Origin: Neocallimastix lanati (nom. inval.)
Taxonomy: Eukaryota > Neocallimastigomycota > Neocallimastigomycetes > Neocallimastigales > Neocallimastigaceae
Assembly (NCBI GenBank): GCA_016946835.1
Contig: JACVTC010000063.1
Location: 317,501 to 337,500 of the forward strand
DNA length: 20,000 bases
Direction: 5' to 3'
Positions within the stretch are counted from its first letter, which is position 1; each line of letters begins with the position of its first letter. Shown piece by piece: positions 1 through 11,005 of this stretch. The position numbers were made by a program, and so were the translations under genes. The notes under the pieces are model-generated. The model ran no database searches and was not told where the DNA came from. It saw only the letters and a list, made by a program, of their open reading frames with translations.

Positions 1-159
1 AAATTCACTATTGTCACCAAGAAGAGAAATAGATCTTGATTTATTATTAATAAAACCGTAAGCAATTTCAGGTGATATTCTATATACTTTCATAACATTC
101 TTTGGATCAGTTGAATAGGCCTATTTTAAACAGTAACATCAAATATTATTATTAATTTT

Positions 160-210
<51 letters not shown>

Positions 211-2111
211 TTAATAATAATAATAATAATTATAATAATAATTATAATAATAATAATAATAATAATAATGTATAAATTATTAAGTTCTTTACCTTTTCTT
301 TATATATTCTTAAAAAGTTTTCTCCAGCACGTAACCAATAGAAAATATTTTCTAAAGAAATGGTATCTTCCTTATCAAGTCTTCTATCATTAATTAAGCA
401 TTTTATTGCCATTTCAAAGTCACTATGAACCATATATTGTAATTCTAAATTATGTAATATTGAAGGCAATTTTTTGATTTTCTTTGGTTCATCTAAATTA
501 ATTTTAATAAAGTTGAATAATTACATTAATTAGAAAAACAACAACAACAACAAAAATAATAAAAATAATGATAAATGAATTATTAAAATTTTTTTATAAA
601 GACAATTATAATTGAATATATTAATCATATTAATACAAAAATAATAAATATTTAATAAATGAACTAAAAAATATATATATATATATATATTTATATAATT
701 TACCTGTATCATTTTCATTTTCTGGTTGATTTTGTTGATTTTTAATTAATTCTTCATTTTCTTTTAATGCTTTAAGGAAATAATTTTCTGCTAATGTATA
801 TTTCTTTTCTCTATAACTGATACAACCTAAATTATTATATACGTAGTCTTCTCCGTGGGATTGTGAACTTAAAATTTTAAAAGATTCATTCAAATTATCA
901 TTATTATAAGCAGAAGTAGCATTTAAATTGTTAACCACATTTTCCAATTGATAATAATTTTCTTGATTGTCGTTTATATCTTTTTTATTTTTATTATTTT
1001 CTTCATTAGCATTCATAAAATCTGCTGCTACCATTGAATCGTCACTTGGGGATTGCTCATTAATGATAGATTCTGTTTTATTACTTCTTAAAGATAATTC
1101 TAGATTTTTTTTTGCTTCTTCCATTTCTTTATTTTTAATATTTATTCTTGATTTTTGATAATAATAGAATGCATTGAAGGTATTAAATTTAGATGGTAAA
1201 GCTAATTTTATATCTGGTGAAATGTCATTAAGATTTTTTAATGAACTCATTGAAGATGAAGTTAATAGAATGTCATTAGTATCGTTTGATACTTTATCAT
1301 TTTTATCTAAATCACTTTTGCTACTTGATTGATCAATGTCTTTCAATGATGAATTAATGGATGAATCACCATCTTCATTATCAATGGATTTTGTTTCCTC
1401 AACATTTCTATTATATATTTTTTGTGAAATTTCGAGAATTGCTAAAGCTTTTTTACTATCATTAATTTCTAAATATAAATCCATTAATAAAAAGCAAATT
1501 TTAAGCGCTATATAGTCATCTAAAGCTTCAACATTAGAAAATGAAGGTTCTAGTAATTCAATGGCTTCATTGAATTTTTTTTCTTTATAATACATAATAG
1601 CAGTATTATATAATTCATAAGATATATCTGATAATACTGTAGGAAGATTAGGTAACTTTGAAGGATCAAGTTCTGTATCATCTTGATTTTCTGCTAAATC
1701 CAAATCTGGCTCATTTAAACTTTCTTTATCAAGAGATTTTTCACTATCATCTTGATTTGGTGAACTATTTTCAGTTTCATTTTCTTTATCTTTTTGATTA
1801 TTTAAAAATCCATTTAACTTAAAATTATTAAATGGGTCTGATTCCTCATTTAAAATTTGAATTATATCTAATTTATTTTCATCAATTACAGTTTTATTTT
1901 CTTGAATAGTTTTTTGTAATAATTCTCTTAATGCCTCCTTTTGTTTTTTTTCCTGCTTATAATAATATTCAGCAACAGCTAAATTATGCAATATTTTTGG
2001 ATCATTACTATTTGATTTCAACAATTCATTTAAATTATTGATACATTCTTCATAATTTTTATTTTGAAAATTTATGGTTGCTAAATTTACTAATTCTTCC
2101 TTTGACTGCAT
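1..2111 (-). CDS. cnot10: CCR4-NOT complex subunit 10 (CNOT10)-like TPR protein, 3' end outside the window
   Basis: Three exons are visible on the minus strand: 2111-704, 492-293 and 120-1, with GT..AG introns at 703-493 (phase 1) and 292-121 (phase 0). They give 576 residues and continue past the left edge. The start at 2111 is the first ATG of the long open exon. Visible features are an N-terminal TPR-like pair (residues about 5-50, including NDPKILHNLAVAEYY), a helical pair at about 166-230 (YIALKICFLLMDLYLEIND), a TPR at about 423-453 (VYNNLGCISYREKKYTLAENY) and LENIFYWLRAGENFLRIYKEK-type helices in exon 2. These blocks, in this order, match what I know of animal CNOT10 (CHNKAVAEF-like, CFLLVDLY, NNLGCIHF, LWLRLAEC). 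Acidic, Asn/Ser/Asp-rich inserts at about 100-150 and 235-295 are typical dictyostelid additions. In other eukaryotes CNOT10 pairs with CNOT11 and docks on CNOT1 in the cytoplasmic deadenylase complex; that role is inferred here. SRP72, another TPR protein, was considered and fits less well. Confidence 0.8.
161..269. repeat. (TAA)n microsatellite in intron 2 of the CNOT10-like gene
   Basis: A long run of TAA/AAT triplets, with a few interruptions (TTAATAA, TTATAA), fills most of the 172-bp intron. It is non-coding: no reading frame joins the flanking exons through it, and both exon borders carry good splice signals. Confidence 0.9.
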
Positions 2112-2292
2112 TATTTAATTAATTTTGTATATTGTAAAAAATTAATAATTATCTATCTGACTATGTAACTATATATATTATATTATTATCTTTATTATTA
2201 TTATTATATTTAAGATTTATATTAAATATTTATATATATATATTAATGACTTTAAAAACAATTACCATTAATAAATTAATAATAACAAAAAA

Positions 2293-2361
<69 letters not shown>

Positions 2362-3307
2362 ATGAAATAAGTATTTAATATATATACATATATATATTTT
2401 TTTAAATTTTTAAATTTTTAAATTTATATATAATTATTTAATAATTATCTATTTTTTATCTATTTTTTTTTTTTTTTTTGTTTATTTTTTAATGTTGTAC
2501 TTTTAATGTATGATTGAATCCTGAATTAAAAATAATTTCTATACTATATATATTTTTTAAGTAAAATAAATAATTAATTTTAAATATAAATATTAAATTG
2601 TAAAAGAAATTTTTATTATATAAAATTAAATTTTAAGAAATTAAAATAGGATATAAATTGTTGAGCTAAAAATAGCTTTCAATTAGTGTTTTATTTTTAT
2701 TTTTATTTTTATTTTTTATTCTTATTTAAAAGTGTTTAAATTTAATTTTTAGAAAGAGCATATCACATCTATTTATTACAAAAAAAAATAAAATAAAAAT
2801 AAAAATAAAAATATTTATTAAAATTATTTATATATATTCGATTTACTGTTATTTTGAAGAAAAAATTTATTTATTTATTTATTTATTTTATTAATAAAAG
2901 ATACTTTTTTTTTTTTTTTTTTTTTTTTTTTATTTTCTGATTTTATATATTATGAAATATATATATATTTTTTGGTATATATATAAAATATATTAATTTA
3001 TAATATATTTATATATTTGTTTTTATTATATATTAATATATTATAAACTTTTAAAATCTATTTTTTATAATCTTTTCTCTATAAATTATTTTTGATTAAT
3101 AATATTTCTGCAAATTTTATAATTCTTTAAAAGAAAAATATAAAATTTATAAGATAAAGAAATTATATTATTTAATTTTTGAGTTAAGTTATAAGTATAA
3201 AAAAGATTAATTTCTTTGTTTTTCAATAATAAATATATATATACAACGTTCTATAAAAATTCAATTTTAATGAAACAATTAACCTTCTTTTTTTTTTTTT
3301 TTTTTTT
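2112..3307. promoter_or_regulatory. Divergent intergenic region between the CNOT10-like gene and the HAD array
   Basis: About 1.2 kb without a credible gene on either strand. It should hold the CNOT10-like promoter (just right of 2111) and any upstream region of the array. Visible content is an AAAT then AAT microsatellite at about 2295-2360, short A/T-rich palindromes, a T27 run at 2905-2931 and a T20 run at 3288-3307. Poly-T next to TATA-like sequence is common in dictyostelid promoters, but at this composition I cannot pin down an element. No G-box or other GC-containing motif stood out. Confidence 0.5.
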
Positions 3308-3490
3308 ATGGAAGTTCTGATAAAACTTACAAATGGTAGTACAAAATTCAATTAAATTATATTAGATATAAATAAATAAATAAATAGTAAGAAATAATTA
3401 AAATGTAAATCTTACACAATTATATAAAAAGCCACAAATCATATAAAATGTATTTTTTTTTATTATTAATGTAACATCCATAATAATAAT

Positions 3491-3528
<38 letters not shown>

Positions 3529-4079
3529 AAGAAAAAAAAAATAAACATTAATTTAATTTAAATAAAAAATTATTATATAATTAAATGAAATATACAAAAT
3601 TTAATAAAAATATTATATAAATGATATATAATTGTTAATTTTTTCTTTTTTAAAATAAAAATTAGGACTTAAAAGATAGAACTTTACTAAATCATAAAGA
3701 TGAAGTTTCTGAAAGAATTAAAAAATATTATTAATAAAATTTTGAATAAATATCCTGATCTTTGTCTTGTTATTGCATTTGGTAGAACAAGGCCAACAAC
3801 TATAAAGATTCATAATTCACTTGGAATAATAGATAGACGTAATACAGAATCTTTACATAGTTATTGGCTGTGCTGCTTACGATTCTTATAATACATTATT
3901 AAATTTCATAATTCCATGAAAGATAATACTATAGCTACTTATTTTTATGTCTTTGTGGAGATAATATAAATATACTTGATGAAAATTGGGCAAGAGATAC
4001 TCATAAAGAAGTTCAAGCATTATACAAAACTTACAACTAAATTCAGTGCTGAAGACGGTGTTGCTGATATGCTAAAATA
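3308..4079 (+). pseudogene. Decayed HAD phosphatase paralogue (relic of the tandem family)
   Basis: From 3666 the sequence follows exon 2 of the family with lesions. DLKDRTLLN stands where the others have DLDGTLLN, so the catalytic D-x-D is lost. A frameshift near 3730 leads into NKYPDLCLVIAFGRTR (about 3745-3790). Another frameshift near 3862 lies inside the SNGC block, and an in-frame stop lies near 3916. DENWARDTHKEVQ (about 3978-4017) matches the cap of copy E. The match then jumps at about 4020 straight to the C-terminal block, TTKFSAEDGVADMLKY with an interrupted frame. The deletion removed the end of exon 2, intron 2 and motifs III and IV. A weak exon 1 remnant may lie at 3308-3336 (ATG, IKLTNG, GT), at about the expected distance. 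No intact HAD enzyme can be read from this locus. Confidence 0.85.
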
Positions 4080-4589
4080 TATTAAAATATATATATATAT
4101 ATATTTTAACGATTGAAATTTTAAATTAATATATTTGTTGAAAAATTTTAAATATATAAAATTTAAATTCGTGTCTATTATAAAATTTTTACAATAAAAA
4201 AAATTGAATAAAATTTGAATAATAAAATAATTAAGATATTTATTTAACTCAAATAAATAATATAAAATAAGAGTAAACAGATATATCATAATAAAAATGA
4301 TGATATTAAAGAAATATTGTTTATTATTATATCATATCATTAAATATTATCAGATATATAATAATAAAATAAAAAACAAAAAATTAAAAAATTAACTATA
4401 TTAAAATTTTTAGTTTATTTAATATTAAATAAATTAATAATTAAAATATATTAAATAAAAATATATAAATAGTGTATGTATTATTTTAAGTTTTAAAAAT
4501 ACAATTATTGTTTACTGTTGAACCATTTATTATTATATCCTTTTGAATTATTCAAGTATTATTTATAGAAATAAATAATAAATCAAAAA
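4080..4589. other. Non-coding spacer upstream of copy A
   Basis: A/T-rich sequence with no gene on either strand. A short (TA)n run lies at 4087-4104 directly after the relic. The last 80 bases before the ATG of copy A (around 4500-4589) are slightly less A/T-rich and probably hold its promoter and leader. The start context AAAAAATGG suits a dictyostelid gene. Confidence 0.55.
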
Positions 4590-4724
4590 ATGGAAAATGA
4601 ATTACCAGATAGTTCAAGAATAAAACTTATTGCTACAGGTAAATATATATATTTAATTTATTTATTAAAACTTTTTAATTATAATTTTAATGTATTTTTA
4701 TTAAAATTTCAATTACATAAAATT

Positions 4725-4773
<49 letters not shown>

Positions 4774-6235
4774 TTTATTCCTTTTTTCTTTTTTCTTTTT
4801 TTTTTTTATTTTTGAAATTGTAATAAATTTCTAAAATATAATATATATTTTTATTTTTATGTTTATTATTTTAATATTTTTTATAATATATCTAAATAAT
4901 AAAGATTATATATACATATTATTATTATTATTATTTTTTTTTAATTTATAAAATGTAAATTAAAAAGAATTTTATTATTTAATATATAATTGTATATATA
5001 AAAATATATATTGATATTTAAAAAAAAAAAATAAAATACAATACAATAAAAACAAAAAAACAATTATTATGATTATTATTATAAAAAGATCTTGATGGAA
5101 CATTATTAAATGAAAAAGGACGAATTTCAGAAAAAACGAAGGACGTTATACAAAAAATTTTGAATAAGTATCCAGATCTTCATTTTGTCCTTGCAACTGG
5201 TAGAACTAGATTAGGTACAATTCCAATTCGTGAAGCACTTGGCATTTTAAATAGACCAAATACTGAATCAATACTTAGTAATGGATGCATTATTTATGAT
5301 TCTAACCTCAAAGAACTTCAGCGTAATACTTTACCTATTGACTATATTCTTAAGCTTCATAATACATTAAAACCATATCCAAAAGCCATATATTTTTGTA
5401 CGTTTGAAGATGGTATGATAACTTATGATAAAGAGTGGGCAGAAAAAGCTCGTGAAATGGTACAAGAAAATATTATTATTGGAGATAAGGAGGAGCAAAT
5501 AAAGAAGATTGAATCAGGGGATTCAAAAATCACTAAAGTCACTTATGTTGCAGCAGGATTAGATATTGAAAGTAAGTAACATAAATATTTGAATTTATGA
5601 GAAAAGTTGATAAAATTTGTATATTATTAATTACATATCATATATATAAAATTAATATAATATATAAAATTTAAAATGATATAAAGAGTATTTTAATTTA
5701 TTTATTTATTTATATCATTATTACAATTATTATTTTAACTATCATTATTTTATTAAGAGTATTAATTAGTTTAGGAAATTTTTATAATATAATTATATAT
5801 GTTTATATTATATAAATTAATAATAAATGAAAAACAAAAAAAAAAAAGGCTTCATTAGTAATTATATTATTATTATTATTATTATAACTAGCGATAAAAA
5901 AGATTAAAAGTCAACTTGAAGAATTAGGAAAAGAGTATAATTTAGAAACAACTAACTATTCACAATTAATTGTAGAATATATGCCAAGTAATACAAATAA
6001 AGGTACTAGTTTAAATCTACTTATGAAACAATTAGGAATTTCAAAGGATGAAGTTATAGCTTTTGGTGATGGTAGAAATGACATTGAACTATTAAAAAAT
6101 GTAGGATGGCCAGTAGTCATGGAAAATGCTCGTGATACATTAAAGCCTTACGGTAAAATTAAAGCTAAATCAAATGTTGAAAATGGTGTTGCTGATATAT
6201 TAGAAAAAATATTTTTAAAAGAAGGAGTGAATTAA
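4590..6235 (+). CDS. Cof-type (HAD-IIB) phosphatase-like protein, copy A
   Basis: Three exons: 4590-4638, 5089-5571 and 5892-6235, giving 291 aa. Intron 1 (gtaaat..aaaag) splits the codon of Asp17; intron 2 (gtaagt..ctag) is also phase 1. HAD motif I is DLDGT (nucleophile D17, acid/base D19), motif II is LATGR (T53), motif III is the Lys of NTNKGT (K214) and motif IV is GDGRND (D237, N240, D241). The stretch of about residues 85-205 between motifs II and III is the IIB cap, which selects substrate. The length fits the Cof family (about 270-290 aa). No signal peptide or membrane segment is seen, so it is likely a cytosolic Mg2+-dependent phosphatase on a small phosphorylated metabolite (sugar phosphate or phosphorylated cofactor). 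The class follows from the motifs; the substrate cannot be read from sequence. It is the first intact member of the array. Confidence 0.9.
4639..5088 (+). other. Intron 1 of copy A (450 bp)
   Basis: GT at 4639, AG at 5087-5088. It contains a (TTA)n run near 4727-4760, (TTTA)n and poly-T. The frame of exon 1 continues about 60 codons into the intron as Leu/Phe-rich junk before a stop. This is not a real extension, because the exon 1 / exon 2 join restores DLDGT exactly as in every paralogue. Confidence 0.85.
5572..5891 (+). other. Intron 2 of copy A (320 bp)
   Basis: The donor GTAAGT starts at 5572 and the acceptor is CTAG at 5888-5891, preceded by an (ATT)n run. Retention would place a TAA two codons after the donor. 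Nothing else is recognisable inside. Confidence 0.85.
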
Positions 6236-6360
6236 AGTCATTTAAATATCTTGAATAAATGATGTATAGAAATCATTACTAATTATGCCTAATTATTGAA
6301 AAATGTTATATATTAAAAATATAAAATGTAGCTTTATTAATTATATAAAAATATTTTTTA

Positions 6361-6408
<48 letters not shown>

Positions 6409-6573
6409 TTGTAAAAACATAAAATTATAAATTATAAATTAAAATTATTTAATAAATTTATTATTAAAAAAATTAAAGTAAAAAGGGTCTGTGGCTTAAT
6501 TTGTATAATGTATAATATTATTAATTAATTAATTAACTAATATATAATAATAATTATAAAAACAAAAAAATAA

Positions 6574-6616
<43 letters not shown>

Positions 6617-6756
6617 AAAATTTAAAAATGATGTGATTTTAATTAAAATAAATTAATATATTTATTATAAAAAGTTTGAAGTTATCGAACTTTTATAATC
6701 ATAAACTTGTGTTTTGTTTTTTTTATTAAATTTATTAAAAGAAATAATTTATTGAA
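6236..6756. other. Spacer between copies A and B, with an A42 tract
   Basis: An AATAAA lies at 6254-6259, about 19 bases after the stop of copy A, and is a plausible poly(A) signal, though weak evidence at this composition. An uninterrupted run of 42 A lies at 6363-6404 and an (AAAT)n run at about 6568-6617. Near 6670-6697, about 60-90 bases before the ATG of copy B, an imperfect inverted repeat (ATAAAAAGTTTGA / TCGAACTTTTAT) could be a regulatory hairpin or chance. No gene is visible. Confidence 0.6.
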
Positions 6757-7355
6757 ATGGCAACAGAATTACCCGATGGATCCAAAATCAAAGTTATTGC
6801 AACTGGTAAATAAAAAAATTATTATATAAATATATATAAATATATATCATAATAATAAATTATTAAATTTATAAATAAAAAAAATATTTATAAAAAAAAG
6901 AAATAAACTAAATAAGAAGTATAAATTAAAATGTGTATTTTGAAATTTATTTTAATAAACAACAACAATAAGAATAATAATAATGAAAAACAACAACAAT
7001 AACAACAAGTATAAAGAAATATATTGGTTAATAATAATCAGTAATAACAACAATAATAATAAAAATTTTTAATTATAATGATTTAAGTTTTAATTTTAAT
7101 TATAATAATAATACAATATATTAATTTTTTTAATAAAACTCAAACAGTAATAGTAATAATTAAAATAATTCTATTAATATTAATGTAGTGATATTGTAGC
7201 GATAATAAATATAATAATAATAATAATAATCCTATTAATATTATTATAATGATATTTTAGAGTGATGATAAGTATAATAATAATAATAATTCTATTAATG
7301 TTATTATAGTAATATTGTAGTGATGATAAATATAATAATAATAATAATTATAATT

Positions 7356-7418
<63 letters not shown>

Positions 7419-8678
7419 AATAATACATCATCATCAACATTATTAATTATTTCACTCAAAATAATAATATTATGCTTGCTTGCTTTTTTTAATTATAGTT
7501 ATCAATTTATTAATTTATAAATTATATTTGATTCATTAAACTATATTTCTTAATTTAACATAAATATATTGTTAAATTAAAATTCTCTAAAACAAGACCT
7601 TGATGGAACTCTGTTAGATTCAAAGGGTCAGGTATCTGAAAGAACAAGAACCGTTATTGGAAAAATTTTAAATAAATATCCAGACCTTCATTTTGTCATA
7701 TCAACTGGAAGGCCTAGAAGAGGTATTCTTGCTATTCGTAAAGCGTTAGGAATAGAAAACAGACCAAATACAGAATGTTTAGTTAGTAATGGATGTGTTG
7801 TATATGACTCTAATGGAAATATTATATCAGAAAGTATTTTACCAAAGGAATATATTATTAAAGTACATAATTTATTAAAACCATATCCAAAGGCATTATA
7901 TAGTTATACCTATGAGAATAAAATGACAACATTTGATGAAGGTTTTGGTAGAATACTTGGTCAAATTATGCAAGAAAGTGTAAACATAGAAGATAAAGAA
8001 GAACATATAAAAAAAGTGATATCTGATGAAGATTCTAATATAAATAAAATAAGTTTCTTTGCTAGTGGAAATAAGAAAGAGGGAGAAGGTATATATATAT
8101 AAATAAACAAATAAACAAACAAAAAAATATATATATACATGAATAAATTTATAATTAATTTAGGAAATAAAAAATTCTTTTATTAAATTTATTTTAATAA
8201 AATAATATTTTAAATATATATATATATATAAAATGTATCTATTAATACATTATTAATACATTTCATAAATATAATTAATTATATATGTACTATTTTTTTA
8301 AAAAAAAAAATAATAATTATAAAATTATTCATATGATTAGAAATATTAAGAATTCTAAGGGAATTGGGAAAAGAATTTAACTTAGAATATGCTGAATATT
8401 CTCCTACAGTTGTTGAATATATGCCATATCAAATTAATAAAGGAACTGTATTGACTCAATTTATTAAGAATTTAAATATTTCCAAAGATGAAGTTATGGC
8501 CTTTGGGGATGGAGGTAATGATATACAGCTTTTACAAAGTGCAGGATGGCCAGTAGCTATGGAAAATGCTCGTGATGTATTAAAACCTTATGCTAGATTG
8601 ATAACAAAGTCTAATATTGAAGATGGTGTAGCAGATTTATTGGAAAAGATATTTTTAAAAGAAGATTTAAAGAATTAA
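6757..8678 (+). CDS. Cof-type (HAD-IIB) phosphatase-like protein, copy B
   Basis: Exons 6757-6805, 7597-8088 and 8341-8678 encode 292 aa. Exon 1 reads MATELPDGSKIKVIAT; the phase-1 intron again divides the Asp17 codon (G|AC). Motif I is DLDGT (D17, D19), motif II ISTGR (T53), motif III the Lys of INKGT (K214) and motif IV GDGGND (D237, N240, D241). Exon 2 is fully open but has no early ATG, which is why a search for ATG-initiated ORFs misses it. The cap (about residues 85-205) differs strongly from that of copy A, with YSYTYENKMTTFDEGFG where A has YFCTFEDGMITYDKEWA. This suggests diverged substrate preference. Predicted cytosolic, no signal peptide. All catalytic residues are present, so it is probably active. 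Confidence 0.9.
6806..7596 (+). other. Intron 1 of copy B (791 bp)
   Basis: Donor GTAAAT at 6806, acceptor CAAG at 7593-7596. It is very long for a dictyostelid intron. It contains AAC/AAT-type repeats (about 6960-7050) and a minisatellite (7171-7350) followed by more AAT triplets. The exon 1 frame hits TAA two codons into the intron, so an unspliced transcript makes only an 18-residue peptide. An Ile-rich open stretch at about 7320-7520 is a microsatellite artefact. Confidence 0.85.
7171..7350 (+). repeat. Three-copy minisatellite, unit 60-61 bp, in intron 1 of copy B
   Basis: Units begin with CTATTAAT at 7171, 7232 and 7292. Each consists of CTATTAATrTTAwTrTAGTGATATTnTAG-like sequence, then GATrATAArTATAATAATAAT-type triplets. 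The first two units are complete, with point differences, and the third grades into a plain AAT microsatellite. The unit is far less simple than the surrounding repeats. Confidence 0.85.
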
Positions 8679-8726
8679 GATTCGTTTAAAGAAAATTAAA
8701 AATAATGATTAACAAATAACAACAAC

Positions 8727-8761
<35 letters not shown>

Positions 8762-9089
8762 TTAGTAATAATAATAATAATAATAAAAATTAATAATAAT
8801 AATAATAATAATAATAAAAATTAATAATAATAATAATAATAATAGTAGTAGTAGTAGTATCATAAGTTTTAACATTATTTTTTATTAGTGAATTGTAATT
8901 AATACTTAATTTTATAATTAATTATTTATATGTATATTTTATTTCTTGTGTATTTCTATTAATATGTACAAATTTTAATTATAAATATTAATATAAAGAG
9001 AAAAAATCAAAAATCATAAATATATATATATATATAATAAAAAAAAATTATATAATTAACAAAAAAAAAATTATATAATTATTGTGTTA

Positions 9090-9120
<31 letters not shown>

Positions 9121-9196
9121 TCATACTTAATTAAATATATAGTGTACCATCCATTTATTATTATTATTTTTATTTAAATAAAATATATGGTGTTCC

Positions 9197-9236
<40 letters not shown>

Positions 9237-9387
9237 TTTAAAAAAAAAAAAAAAAATTTAAATTATTAAAATAATAATAATAATAATAATTATAAAAAAT
9301 TTAAATTTTTAATAAAAAAAAATTTTTTTTTCTTATATAATAAATTGAAATCTACTGAAAATTTAAAACTATTAAAAAAAAAAAAAA
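8679..9387. other. Spacer between copies B and C: AAT blocks and poly-T tracts
   Basis: Just after the stop, at 8720-8850, lie four blocks of (TAA)n separated by AAAATTA, and a short (GTA)n run. A tandem pair of about 22 bp (poly-A followed by TTATATAATTA) lies at 9040-9082. Two poly-T tracts follow: T28 at 9094-9121 and T33 at 9202-9234. Each is next to a similar ATATATrGTGTnCCATyy word (about 9136-9153 and 9183-9201), so this looks like a local duplication of about 100 bp. No gene is seen. Confidence 0.65.
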
Positions 9388-10294
9388 ATGAATAATGAAT
9401 TACCAGATAAATCAAAAATTAAAATTATAGCGACTGGTAAAATATATAATTAATGTTAATATTAAAATATTTTAATACTTAAAAAATATATATATACAAT
9501 AACACTTTATGAATAAATATATATGTTTTTTTATATTTTTGATTGTTCTAAAATGTTTATAATAATATATTCTAAATGATATATATATATATATATATAT
9601 ATACATAATTTCAATTAAAATTTCGTAATTTCATATAAACCGGATTTTTTTTATTATTATAAAATTAATAAAAATAAATTGTTTTTTATTAAAAAAATTA
9701 AAAAAAAAAATGGATAAAATATATATATATGTAATAAAAAAATTGGATAATAATAATAATAATATATATATATATATTTATATATAAAAAATATATTTAT
9801 ATATAAAAAGACCTTGATGGAACATTACTAAATGCAAAAGGAAAAATTACAGAAAAAACTAAGACAGTAATTAATGAAATTTTAACAAAGTATCCAGATC
9901 TTCATTTTATAATTACTACAGGAAGAACAAGACTTGCTACTGCAAAAATTCGTGATACACTTGGTATTATTAAAAGACCGAATACAGAATCCATAAATAA
10001 TAATGGTTGTAATATTTATGATTCTAATGGTCATATGATTTGGAGCAGTGTATTACCAAATGAATATATTGTGAAAGTCCATCATTTAGTAAAGTTTTAT
10101 CCGGATGCTATTTTCCGTTATACCTACAACGATAATTTGGTAACATTTAGTAAAAAATATACTGAAAGAAAGTTAAAACAAGAAAAGGTTGAATTAGACA
10201 ATAAAGAAGAGCATATAGAAAAAATAGTTTCTGGTGAAAAATCTGATATTAATAAAGTGGGATATATACATAAGGGACAAATTTGTGAAAGTAA

Positions 10295-10332
<38 letters not shown>

Positions 10333-10435
10333 TTTAATATTATTTTAATAATTATTTTATATATCTATATCTATTCTTTCTTTCTTTCTTTTTTTTTTTT
10401 TTGTTTTTTTTTTTTTTTTTGTTTTTTTTTTTATT

Positions 10436-10466
<31 letters not shown>

Positions 10467-10964
10467 AAAGATATTATTGAACAACTTGAAAAATTTAGAA
10501 AGAAATATAATCTTGAATATGTACATCCATCATCAGCAGTAATAGAGTATTTACCATATCAAACCAATAAAGGAACAAGTTTAACTCGACTTATGAAAAT
10601 TTTAAATATTTCGAAAGAGGAAGTTATCGCGTTTGGTGATGGTGATAATGATAAAGAGCTATTACAAAGCGTGGGATGGCCTGTCGCTGTGAATAATGCT
10701 ATTGATAAATTAAAACCATATGCAAAAATTATAGCTAAATCCAATAGGGAAAATGGAGTGGCTTGTATTTTAGAAAAAATTTTCTTAAATGATTATCACA
10801 GCGACTCCATTAATAAAGAGATTAAAGATAATAATGATAATGATCACAATAATAATAATAACAATAACAATAATAGAAACAAAAATAAAAATAAAATAAA
10901 AAATAATAATAATAATAATAAAAATAATAAAATTAATAAAAGTAATAACGAAAATAATAATGAC

Positions 10965-11005
<41 letters not shown>

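Noticed and set aside
967-1158. Plus-strand open frame of 63 codons inside the CNOT10-like gene
   Set aside because: It is the antisense shadow of the long coding exon; the Leu/Phe/Ser-rich product is typical of the reverse of Lys/Glu/Asn-rich coding DNA.
293-2111. Assignment of the left gene to SRP72
   Set aside because: SRP72 is also a TPR protein and was my first thought. However, the CFLLMDLYLE, NNLGCISYREKKY..A..YF and W-LRAGE blocks in this order fit CNOT10 better, and no SRP72-type basic C-terminal region is visible.
4020-4289. Minus-strand 89-codon open frame over the relic's 3' end
   Set aside because: A Phe/Ile/Tyr/Leu-rich product of A/T-rich spacer DNA, overlapping the recognisable plus-strand relic.
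7320-7520. Poly-Ile open frame in intron 1 of copy B
   Set aside because: It is translated AAT/ATA microsatellite lying between two well-supported exons.
8720-8850. Regularly spaced (TAA)n blocks after copy B as a CRISPR-like array
   Set aside because: The blocks are microsatellites separated by a constant short AAAATTA word, with no unique spacers, in a eukaryotic context.
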